Source of the DNA: JAAZBA01 sp964461815
Lineage (GTDB): Bacteria > Bacillota > Clostridia > Oscillospirales > QAMX01
NCBI GenBank assembly: GCA_964461815.1
Contig: CAYWVF010000013.1
Coordinates: 4,380 to 68,379, forward strand
Length of the DNA: 64,000 nt
Direction of reading: 5' to 3'
Position numbers and translations under genes: made by a program. Shown piece after piece: positions 27,171 to 34,995 of the stretch. Under the pieces are notes generated by a model. That model was given only the letters and a program-made list of their open reading frames with translations, ran no database searches and was not told where the DNA came from. Each line of letters starts with the position of its first letter. The stretch's first letter is position 1.

Positions 27171-29033
27171 TCACCCTCTTTCAGTCCTGTATCGGATCCT
27201 CAGCCTGCATAACGCAAGCACCGATTCCGCAGACTTACATGACAGCCTTACCGAAAAGGTCTTTACACCATGCCGCATTGGATCACGCTCTACTACCTTA
27301 AGATATTCGTCACTTGCAGCCGATGCTATCATCTTCGACTCGTTGACCTTTACGCACCGATCACGCTCTGTAAAAAAGTATTCCGCATCCATAGCACACT
27401 GTGTTCCGGGAGGGAGAGTGTACCACAGCTTTTCTACAGCCTTGAGCTTATTTTCCTTGCCGAGCAGCATCTCCGAGCTGTGCCAGTATGCGTCGATCGG
27501 ATCTCCGAAGTCGTCGGCTGTATCCTCAAAGGAAATTACCCGGGGAGATTCGGATGATACCGAGTACAGCTTACCGCTATCGGAGAAGAAAGCGTTTGCC
27601 TTGATACCGTCAAAAATATACCATGACAGCTTGCGCTCTGAGTTGACCGAGCCACCCGAATAGGAGTACGGACTGTCGGCATAATCCCACAGGAATACAT
27701 AGCCTCCGGCACAAAGCCAGTATCTGCCGTCAAAATCGACGGAGCACACACTGTTTCCGATAAGCTTCGAACGTAAAAGCTTGTCTACATTACGCGAAAT
27801 AGGCTGTACATTCTTCTCGTTTTCCCTTGCCGTAGATAGGAGAATATACACACCTCCGTATGTATTCGCAAAAACGAGACGGTTCTGTATCGTCTGAACG
27901 GAATCGTATATGTCGCAGCCTATGACAGGACTTACACAGCGAGCCTCGAATGATATACCGTCACTGTCGTAGCTGTAGCTCAGGATATGAGTCTCATGCT
28001 TTTTGAACAACGTCAGGATATCGTACTGACGACCGAAGCATATCAGCTCATCACCGTTGCCTACAGGCTTCTCAAAGCTGTAGGGCAGGTATGACGGATC
28101 GTATGAAGCAGAGTATCTGTACTTGTTTGTTCCGTTGCCGCAGAAAAATACTCTTGAATCGCCACCGTAGGCTATAGCTCTGGTGTATGTGATCTTGTCC
28201 TTCAGCTCAGGCAGTCCGAATTCCGTGTTGGCAGTTCGCCTTAATTTTACTCGTATGTAGCCGACCGCAGAGGGTGGGTACGATGTGAGATTTATGGCGA
28301 AGTAGTTGTTGGAAAAGTCGGATATTGAATACATGTTACTGCCGGGAAGATACTCTGTACCATTGATGAAAACGCTTATGATCAACTTCGAAGCCGGACA
28401 CAGCAGCTTTGGTACAAGAGTTCTCTTGTAGCTGTTGTAGGAATCATACAGAAGATATACATACGAAGAAAGCATGTTGTTTTCCTCGTAAGGCGTTCTG
28501 ATCTGCTCGGTTGGATCATACCCCAAGGTAATATGATATACGGTCGGAATATAGCCCTCCACATGCGAGGCTGTATTACCGTTTATGCATATATAATCTA
28601 TGCCATTGAGAAAATATACGCTGTAGCCGTAGCGGAAGAACGAGCCCTTAGGCGCTTTGTCTTCACCGTCGGGTATCGTAAGCTCTATCAGCTTTACGTA
28701 CGTACCGTCAGATGGAGTATACTTGTACAGCCGAGACGCACATTGAAGAAAAATATGCCCGAAATTGTCATCGATAACGCATTCGATACCGTCTGTATCG
28801 GAAATGCCGTCTCCAGACAGCTTTGTAACCTCACTTTGCCCAAATCTTGTCCTCAGAGCACCATCCTTGAACCATACGTTACGCATATCCTGTGATTGAT
28901 CGTGCTCTATTTCCGACGGCAGATCTTCAAGATTTACACCTCCGTTGAATACAGCATCGGAATCCTCGATACAAAACTCGGCTATGTCCTCAAGACTTGA
29001 TCTGAACTTGCCGCTTTTTCTCTTGAACTGCAT
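27171..29033 (-). CDS. Large phage structural protein, probable tail/DNA-stabilisation protein (620 aa)
   Basis: The N-terminal part contains FNGGVNLEDLPSEIEHDQSQ followed by DMRNVWFKDGALRTRFGQ, the opening pattern of podovirus tail or packaged-DNA stabilisation proteins that sit below the portal. The rest is beta-rich, aromatic and without a membrane segment, with repeated short strands such as RYWLCAGGYVFLWDY. No tape measure or tail-tube gene is nearby, so this is the largest virion protein in the cassette. AAGGTGG precedes the ATG. A receptor-binding role is possible but unsupported. Confidence 0.65.
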   Translation of the reverse strand: MQFKRKSGKFRSSLEDIAEFCIEDSDAVFNGGVNLEDLPSEIEHDQSQDMRNVWFKDGALRTRFGQSEVTKLSGDGISDTDGIECVIDDNFGHIFLQCASRLYKYTPSDGTYVKLIELTIPDGEDKAPKGSFFRYGYSVYFLNGIDYICINGNTASHVEGYIPTVYHITLGYDPTEQIRTPYEENNMLSSYVYLLYDSYNSYKRTLVPKLLCPASKLIISVFINGTEYLPGSNMYSISDFSNNYFAINLTSYPPSAVGYIRVKLRRTANTEFGLPELKDKITYTRAIAYGGDSRVFFCGNGTNKYRYSASYDPSYLPYSFEKPVGNGDELICFGRQYDILTLFKKHETHILSYSYDSDGISFEARCVSPVIGCDIYDSVQTIQNRLVFANTYGGVYILLSTARENEKNVQPISRNVDKLLRSKLIGNSVCSVDFDGRYWLCAGGYVFLWDYADSPYSYSGGSVNSERKLSWYIFDGIKANAFFSDSGKLYSVSSESPRVISFEDTADDFGDPIDAYWHSSEMLLGKENKLKAVEKLWYTLPPGTQCAMDAEYFFTERDRCVKVNESKMIASAASDEYLKVVERDPMRHGVKTFSVRLSCKSAESVLALCRLRIRYRTERG

Positions 29034-29045
29034 TTTACACCACCT

Positions 29046-29441
29046 TTATGCGAAAAAGCTGTTCTTTACGGCAGTGTATCGCTCGCCGTACGGAAGATTT
29101 TCAAGCTTCTGATAATACAGCTCCATAAGCCTGTCCGATATGGCAATATCCATAGTGAGAGCTGCACATGCGGCAGCAAAAAACGGTATCGGAGCACATG
29201 CGTACTCGGGCAGAGAAAGCTCTGTAGACTTGTCCGTATCGCTGTCGATGGGCGTGACCTCCGCAAAACCGACAGTATTTCTCATATGGTCGGAGATCTC
29301 TCGCTGAGCAGTGTCTATCGCAGATATCATCCTGTGAAAGAGATCGATATATCTCGGATCGTCATTTGCGATAACAGAGCCGCCTTCGGAATATATACCT
29401 ATGAGTGTCAATGCTTTTGTGATACATTCGTTTATTGTCAT
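29046..29441 (-). CDS. Probable phage head-tail connector (131 aa)
   Basis: A helical protein (ITKALTLIGIYSEGGSV, then a long central helix) with the size and position, directly after the capsid gene and before the large tail-type gene, of gp4/adaptor-type connectors that extend the portal. The sequence alone is not decisive. Confidence 0.55.
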   Translation of the reverse strand: MTINECITKALTLIGIYSEGGSVIANDDPRYIDLFHRMISAIDTAQREISDHMRNTVGFAEVTPIDSDTDKSTELSLPEYACAPIPFFAAACAALTMDIAISDRLMELYYQKLENLPYGERYTAVKNSFFA

Positions 29442-29495
29442 AAATACCTCCTTAAAGTGTTCCGGAGACGTAAAGTCTCCGGATACTGTTTTTTA

Positions 29496-30461
29496 TTATG
29501 ATGGGTCGGAGAAAATGATCGGACGTGCATCTGTCCAGCCCACTCCGAAATCGACGTAAGGTACGATCCTTGCAATGAGAGGATTGTCGAGCGTAGTCTT
29601 GATGATCGTCGGACGTGAGATATATACTATCTTAGCGCATTCACGGAGCAAGGAAGCATCGGCAACAGCCCACTGCTTTGCACCGAAGCCTGCATTGCCT
29701 CCGCCTATGACCATGTATCTCATGCCCCATACAGGGTTTGCGGCATATGTAGCTCCGTCAGGATTCTGCTCCGGCATGATCTTTGCCTGAGGCCCGCAGA
29801 TCTCACGTGCTTTACCCTCAAGCTCAGGCGATACGAGGAGAACGCCGTTAGAGAAAAAGTCTGTCAGAAAGGGAAGCCCATCGGGAGTCGTAAAACGGTT
29901 AGCCATAGTATTCGCCTTTGTTATGGCACTGACGGACAGCTCATCGTTTATGAGATTGGAATATGTTCCGGCTTCGTTATCGGCAACGGATACGCCGGCA
30001 TCATCATATACACATGCGACAGGGTGATCCGTTGCAGCCCAGGACTTACCGTCACCGCCTATGACATTGCTGTCAAAGGCACTGCCGAACATGCGAAGGA
30101 CTCCCATGTATACGCTCATTGCAGCGGAGTGTGCAGCTCTGCGGCCTGCGGATTTAGCCTCACCTGATTTATCGATACGTGCGTATTTGTAATCGATATC
30201 GATAGAGCCTGCCTTTTCCTGAGGCGTGATGATCGTCACAAAGCCGCGTCGCTGATCTATATTGGAGAGCATACCACGATAGTCGGGCAGCTCACCGTAG
30301 CCGCCTACGCCCTCAGTCCTGTAGTCAACGCTTTTTGAATCGACCTCGCTGACGATCCTGTTGATATGCGACATGCGGTTGCGATACTCATATTCGAAAA
30401 CTCTGTCTATAAGCGGATAAAGATCGTTCTTCCAAGAATTGTTGATATTTGTTACTGCCAT
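29496..30461 (-). CDS. Phage major capsid protein, HK97-fold-like (321 aa)
   Basis: The protein has a long N-terminal helix region, TEGVGGYGELPDYRG, a glycine-rich surface region with ATDHPVACVYDD, and late sheets (VLLVSPELEGKAREICGPQ, then MRYMVIGGGNAGF), the size and style of Mu-type/HK97-fold capsid subunits. It is followed by the connector gene. GAAAGGATG precedes the ATG. Confidence 0.75.
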   Translation of the reverse strand: MAVTNINNSWKNDLYPLIDRVFEYEYRNRMSHINRIVSEVDSKSVDYRTEGVGGYGELPDYRGMLSNIDQRRGFVTIITPQEKAGSIDIDYKYARIDKSGEAKSAGRRAAHSAAMSVYMGVLRMFGSAFDSNVIGGDGKSWAATDHPVACVYDDAGVSVADNEAGTYSNLINDELSVSAITKANTMANRFTTPDGLPFLTDFFSNGVLLVSPELEGKAREICGPQAKIMPEQNPDGATYAANPVWGMRYMVIGGGNAGFGAKQWAVADASLLRECAKIVYISRPTIIKTTLDNPLIARIVPYVDFGVGWTDARPIIFSDPS

Positions 30462-30482
30462 AATTTAACATCCTTTCTTTAC

Positions 30483-31112
30483 TTAGTTACGTTTATTTGC
30501 ATATTCGTGGAGCAACGGAGCAAGATGTATTTCATCTCTGCCCATATCATAGCCCGAGACACGGAGTGCTATGGATGCACTGTGATCCGTAAGTACAAGT
30601 CTGTCGGCATCGGTGTCGAGTGCTCCACCGATAAAGCCGTCGGGCAGGAATACGTAGAATCTATCGTTTTGGCTTACCGAGCCTGTGATCGTCATACTCT
30701 TTGACGATGCGGTGTAGGCTGTGACGTCGAACATAGCACCGTCGGAAATGCGCTTGAGCTTCGCTCCGACAAATGCATCGTTGTCAAAGGATGCTGCAAT
30801 GGAAGCATCGCTTACACTGTTGACAGCGGTAGAGTCGGCTTTGATGATCGGCGCAGTACAGGCATAAACAGCCGACGGACTGCACGCAACACGGACATAT
30901 TCACCGTCGGAGCGTTTGTTTACCGTATCAGGTGCTCCTGAATGGTATTCCAGACAAACTCCGACTACGGCACCTGTCTGCACGGTATCTGCTTTGACGG
31001 CTTTCCCACCGTCAAGCTTCAGAAGCTGACCGACCTTTAGCACTGTGGACGGCGCAACTCTCACATCTACGGCCTTTGAACTATCGTTTATGTAGTCACC
31101 TAAAATTCTCAT
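30483..31112 (-). CDS. Probable capsid decoration/cement protein (209 aa)
   Basis: A beta-rich, small-residue-rich protein (VGQLLKLDGGKAVKADTVQ, TGAVVGVCLE) of the type encoded beside capsid genes as head-decoration or trimeric cement protein. The position between the scaffold-like gene and the capsid gene supports this. No catalytic motif was seen. Confidence 0.55.
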   Translation of the reverse strand: MRILGDYINDSSKAVDVRVAPSTVLKVGQLLKLDGGKAVKADTVQTGAVVGVCLEYHSGAPDTVNKRSDGEYVRVACSPSAVYACTAPIIKADSTAVNSVSDASIAASFDNDAFVGAKLKRISDGAMFDVTAYTASSKSMTITGSVSQNDRFYVFLPDGFIGGALDTDADRLVLTDHSASIALRVSGYDMGRDEIHLAPLLHEYANKRN

Positions 31113-31129
31113 ATGTTTTCCTCCTTAAT

Positions 31130-31552
31130 TTATCTCTTGATGGCATTGCTGTACTCTCTTGGAGAGAAGCTGTACTCAGGGCTTTCTCTGTTCCATTCGG
31201 CTAACAGCTCAAGCTGTGCTGCACTCAGCCCGAAGTTTGACGGTTTTCTGTAGCTGTTGCCAGAGGTTATCCTGTCGAGCTTTGCCCTGTACCTTTTCTC
31301 CGCTCTTTTGTACATGAAGTCCTCGAATTTTTTGTAATCCTCATAAAGCCTCGGATAATCGTCACCTTTATCCTTTGTAAAGGCTAAAAAGCCTTCATCC
31401 TCTGCCAATGCTTCGATATCTAGCTCGGGATACTCATCCTGAAGCACGGCAAGCTTATCAAGAAGCTCTGTTGCTTCAAAAAGCTCATTTTCCTCGTTCT
31501 CCGAAAGAAGAACGGTCTTCTGCTCGTTATTGATCTTTTCCTGATCCATCAT
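31130..31552 (-). CDS. Probable scaffold-like protein (140 aa)
   Basis: A highly charged helical protein (ENELFEATELLDKLAVLQDE, then KFEDFMYKRAEKRYRAKL), located between portal and capsid genes where scaffolding proteins are usually encoded. The start is placed at the ATG at 31552, 6 bp after AAAGGAAAGG; this gives a 26-bp overlap with the end of the portal gene. The frame continues further upstream but without a ribosome-binding site. Confidence 0.55.
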   Translation of the reverse strand: MMDQEKINNEQKTVLLSENEENELFEATELLDKLAVLQDEYPELDIEALAEDEGFLAFTKDKGDDYPRLYEDYKKFEDFMYKRAEKRYRAKLDRITSGNSYRKPSNFGLSAAQLELLAEWNRESPEYSFSPREYSNAIKR

Positions 31553-33131
31553 TTTCATCCTTTCCTTTACTTTCGATAAAATATTCATCGAGATAATTGT
31601 TTATTTCCTTAAATTCAGGCAATGTCAGCAACTTTGCAAGACTTTTTACGAACATAAAATTCTCTTTCGTGATATTATGCCCCATAATAGTGTTGATCGC
31701 CGACATCATAAACGCCTTTGACTTTGTGAGTGCATCTGCCGCAATGATGTTTGCATCGATCATGGGTATGTACGTTTTACCGTCAGCATCATGTGCCATT
31801 ACAGCCTCGGGCTCGTATACGAATACTTCACGCTCATTTCTCCCTGCACCGATCATTATGACCTTTTTCTCATCGTAAAACTCGAGTGCAGTCATATCTA
31901 TCAGAGAATACAGTCTCCTGTAAGCATTGAGCCTTTCAGTCTTTTTAGGCGCACGTCTTATCTCGGCACGTTCGATCAGCTGTGCAAGTCCCGTGGACGA
32001 CATGATCTTTGACGGCTCCTTACCCATATCAACATCATAATTTCCGACAGTCTCCTGGATCATGTCACGCAGCACCTCGACAGATGCAAATCTGTTTTCG
32101 GGGTTACCGATACCGCCGAGCCGCATGACCTTGCCTATAGCACCGGGCTTCAGTCTCCACAGGGCACCGGGTCTTTGCTCAGGCTCCTCGCTGAATGCAT
32201 CCTGCTCGGCAAGGATTATATCTGAGCCGTAGAATGCACTGCTGAGCTGAGTGATCGACAGCTCACGATCTATGGCATCTACCAGAGTCAGTATAGACTC
32301 AAGCTCACTGACGCCCCATATCGAGTCGGGCTGTGCGCTCCTGCGCTGAATGACAAAGGGAAACATCTTGTTTTGCTCTGCGGTGATCCTCCAGTATTTG
32401 CTTATGTGAAGCAGCTCATATCTGCCGCACACAAGACTCATGCATATATCACCATCATCGTCACGATACCAGTGCTCCATCAGAATAACACTGTCACTGC
32501 TGTCATCCATCGGGTCAAGCCCCTCTGATGCAGCCTGTACAGGGTCGATGCTCCGCCTTGAAAGTATACGGCCAAATTCTCTTATGAATCTGCGCCTGTG
32601 CATTGCGGAGGTATAGGTGATATACTCGCATTCATCCAGTCGTGAAGCACTCGGATCCGGATAAATGTCACGTGCATCGACAGGTGATATGCGTACCTCA
32701 TCTCCGTCCCAGTATACCTTCCATGCTGCGGTCCCGGTGATGATACATCGCCTTTCATTTAGCGGTACATAGTCCGTAAGATGTGACTGCTCAACGATGT
32801 ATTTTACTATCCTTTCACGCTGAGAAGCCTTTTCGGAATCCATGTCGTCGTCACGTCCTATGAATTCAAAGTCGGGCAGCTCAGGCTGTATCTGACTCTC
32901 TACGTGGACATACGGCTCGTTCGTTACGGCACATATCCACGGTATTCCGGCATCCTGACAGGATGCGGCAATATCCATCGCAGTTCTGTGCTCACCGTTG
33001 TAGTAGCTGTAGAGCGTTTCCCACCTTGCATCTGCTTCTGCACGACAGCTTTTTGAATACTCATACAGCTCATTGACCGTCCGAGCACGTGATTCTGCGG
33101 ATGAATAGTCATAAAATAAAGCTTTTTCCAT
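31527..33131 (-). CDS. Phage portal protein, P22/T7-like (534 aa)
   Basis: The protein has the portal layout: N-terminal helices (ARTVNELYEYSKSCRAEAD), a WETLYSYYNGEHRTAMD segment, AWKVYWDGDEVRISPVDARD with the Asp-Ile-Tyr-Pro-Asp motif that follows, and a long C-terminal helical region. It would form the dodecameric DNA gate at one capsid vertex. The ATG at 33131 is 6 bp after AGAGAGGA. It overlaps the large terminase gene end and the next gene start. Confidence 0.8.
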   Translation of the reverse strand: MEKALFYDYSSAESRARTVNELYEYSKSCRAEADARWETLYSYYNGEHRTAMDIAASCQDAGIPWICAVTNEPYVHVESQIQPELPDFEFIGRDDDMDSEKASQRERIVKYIVEQSHLTDYVPLNERRCIITGTAAWKVYWDGDEVRISPVDARDIYPDPSASRLDECEYITYTSAMHRRRFIREFGRILSRRSIDPVQAASEGLDPMDDSSDSVILMEHWYRDDDGDICMSLVCGRYELLHISKYWRITAEQNKMFPFVIQRRSAQPDSIWGVSELESILTLVDAIDRELSITQLSSAFYGSDIILAEQDAFSEEPEQRPGALWRLKPGAIGKVMRLGGIGNPENRFASVEVLRDMIQETVGNYDVDMGKEPSKIMSSTGLAQLIERAEIRRAPKKTERLNAYRRLYSLIDMTALEFYDEKKVIMIGAGRNEREVFVYEPEAVMAHDADGKTYIPMIDANIIAADALTKSKAFMMSAINTIMGHNITKENFMFVKSLAKLLTLPEFKEINNYLDEYFIESKGKDENDGSGKDQ

Positions 33132-33144
33132 CATTTTCCTCTCT

Positions 33145-34485
33145 TTATAGCTTCGTTTTTGCAGCATTTTGATTCTTAAATTTTGATATCAGCTTGCCAT
33201 TGTCCGAACGTACGGTAAAGCACGGAGCAGGACGTCCGGCGATAAAGTATCTTATGGCATCGGGAGCGTGTGTGAGCTCGTGAGGCTCACGTGCCACGTC
33301 ATTGTGGTCACGTGCATCATGCTTAAGTGACGGCAGTGTACGTATCAGGTTGACACAGCACCGAAATATTGTAAGAGATGCTCTTTCCTCACCGAATTCA
33401 TCTGTGTAGACCTTGAGCCACTCACGCATATCGTACCATCCGAGCACACGATCGTTTTCGGCACGGCTTAGAGTCAAGCCGTTTTCGGAAAAAATGTCGG
33501 CTGCCGACTTGCCTGTGTCCTGCCTGCGATTCCAAAGATCCGGCGGAGCAAATACCTGATAAATATCCTCGCTTATCACCCTCGTGATCGCCTTCGCTGC
33601 ATCGGAAATTATCAGTCCGCTCTCGTAGACCTCCTTGTAAACATAGGCATGACCCTGCTCGTCTATGGCGATAAAATATGCCGCAAGCATATCCAGTCCA
33701 TAGTCCAGAGTGATATATCTGCGCCATTGCTTCGGAAGCATAAACGGCTCACATACGTGAATACTCTCACGCCATTCGCAAAAATACTGACCTCCGTCTA
33801 CGCCCCATTCACCGAGCGCATATACACGATATCCCTCGGGATCGTAGATCCTTCGTCGCTCCATGCGCTTTGAAAATGCATCATCGATGAAACGGTTATC
33901 CTTATACGTTGAGCTGCAAAGCAGAGTGTCGTCGTCGGGAGCATCGAAAAACCTTGCTTTGATCCAGTGACTTGCACTGACGGGATTGAATGTCATCTTT
34001 ATCTGATAAAACAATCCCTCCGGCAGCTTGCCTCTCAGTCTGTCATCAATCATCTCAAAATCATTCGGTTCCAGCTCCGTAGCCTCCTCGATCCAGACAT
34101 CGGTCAGCTTCCCCTTCGCAAACGTCACAGACTTGAGCTTTTCACGTGAGGCCGCATCCTGTACACCTCTGAATGTTACGGATGCACCTGTCAATGTGCA
34201 TCTCATATTCAAAGGAGATACTCCGCATTCCCAAAATTGACCTACACCCATGCGCTCTATCGCAGCATTGAGCTCTGCAAATGTGGAGCTTCTGTTGGAT
34301 TCCTCCGTTTTTCTTACGCACATGAGATTGCGTCCCACCTCACACATGAGCCTGACTATATACATCTGTGCGGTGTCGGTGGATTTGCCGCTGCCTGCCG
34401 AGCCCTTCATCAGGATGTACCGCTTTTTGGATCGATGCACCTGCCTGAAAACACCGTTAGCTCTGACCGTAACGCTTTTTGTCAT
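33145..34485 (-). CDS. Phage terminase large subunit (446 aa)
   Basis: The ATPase domain has Walker A MKGSAGSGKSTDTAQMY, Walker B LTDVWIEEATEL and a coupling motif; the nuclease domain keeps ITLDYGLDMLAAYF, VFAPPDLWNRRQDTG and the final ELTHAPDAIRYFIAG aspartate. Both activities therefore appear intact. It is of PBSX/phage-terminase-3 type and would translocate DNA into the capsid. The start ATG overlaps the stop of the small subunit (ATGA). Confidence 0.9.
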   Translation of the reverse strand: MTKSVTVRANGVFRQVHRSKKRYILMKGSAGSGKSTDTAQMYIVRLMCEVGRNLMCVRKTEESNRSSTFAELNAAIERMGVGQFWECGVSPLNMRCTLTGASVTFRGVQDAASREKLKSVTFAKGKLTDVWIEEATELEPNDFEMIDDRLRGKLPEGLFYQIKMTFNPVSASHWIKARFFDAPDDDTLLCSSTYKDNRFIDDAFSKRMERRRIYDPEGYRVYALGEWGVDGGQYFCEWRESIHVCEPFMLPKQWRRYITLDYGLDMLAAYFIAIDEQGHAYVYKEVYESGLIISDAAKAITRVISEDIYQVFAPPDLWNRRQDTGKSAADIFSENGLTLSRAENDRVLGWYDMREWLKVYTDEFGEERASLTIFRCCVNLIRTLPSLKHDARDHNDVAREPHELTHAPDAIRYFIAGRPAPCFTVRSDNGKLISKFKNQNAAKTKL

Positions 34486-34655
34486 TTCTCATACTCCACC
34501 TTGATCCTGATGCTGACGCTCTCATCACTCTTATCGCTTTTTGACAGCAGCTCAGATACCTTGATCCTGTCCTTGAGCTCCGCAGCTTCATCGTGCATGA
34601 TGCGCTCCCAGAACTCCGTCACTGTTTTCTTGTCCTTTTTCGCTATATCTGCCAC
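34482..34655 (-). CDS. Short small-terminase-like protein (57 aa)
   Basis: Reading the minus strand from a GTG at 34655 gives 57 residues, with KTVTEFWERIMHDEAAELKD followed by RIKVSELLSKSDK, the C-terminal pattern of phage small terminases. The usual N-terminal helix-turn-helix is missing: an in-frame TGA lies 36 bp upstream and no other start is visible. AAAGAGAGGTGG occurs at this start and again about 40 bp upstream. The overlap ATGA couples it to the large subunit. Either a truncated gene or a reduced DNA-recognition partner. Confidence 0.6.
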   Translation of the reverse strand: MADIAKKDKKTVTEFWERIMHDEAAELKDRIKVSELLSKSDKSDESVSIRIKVEYEK

Positions 34656-34923
34656 CTCTCTTTGTTGGATTTTTTCGAACCTAGATCATTGCGATCCACC
34701 TCTCTTTCCCTTGCTGCAATAACAGAATACAACTTTTAAGAAAAATTATCCTATCGTAAAATTATCAAAAACATTAGATATCTAAATATATAATTTTATT
34801 TCCCAATCAATAAATTTAAGTGCTAAACAGCAAGCTTTTACGACATCAGGCTTACATTTTCAAGCATATCGATCATTTCCCAGGCAGATATTCGTAACAA
34901 TTTGTTCATAAATAGCGGCGTGA
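34656..34923. other. AT-rich intergenic region between the phage operon and spoIIE
   Basis: No gene of more than 30 codons was seen. It contains a second copy of AAAGAGAGGTGG-type sequence near 34690-34710 (minus strand) and a perfect 12-bp palindrome TTAGATATCTAA at 34774-34785, which could be an operator for the phage operon. No convincing sigma-A promoter for the phage genes was found, so what starts their transcription is unclear. Confidence 0.5.
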
Positions 34924-34958
34924 TTCGACAGAAAGTGCATATAAAATTGAGGTATAAT
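34924..34958 (+). promoter_or_regulatory. Candidate Spo0A-dependent promoter of spoIIE
   Basis: TATAAT (34953-34958) has no usual -35 box 17 bp upstream. A perfect inverse Spo0A box, TTCGACA (34924-34930, reverse complement TGTCGAA), lies 22 bp before it. In Bacillus the spoIIE and spoIIG promoters have such wide spacing and need Spo0A. Confidence 0.6.
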
Positions 34959-34995
34959 CAGCTCATCAAAATGAATATACTATTAGGAGGCACGT

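Larger units (their letters stand above)
26015..34700 (-). mobile_element. Compact phage-derived structural and lysis cassette
   Basis: Eleven minus-strand genes run from a short small terminase to a holin with overlaps or short gaps, and end in one terminator. Packaging, portal, capsid, connector, tail-type and lysis functions are present in podovirus-like order. Integrase, excisionase, repressor, replication, tape measure, tail tube and fibre genes are absent. No tRNA or direct repeats that would serve as att sites were seen at the ends. Apart from the shortened small terminase there is no broken gene, and base composition resembles the flanks. It may be a remnant prophage or a domesticated particle-forming module. 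Confidence 0.8.
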
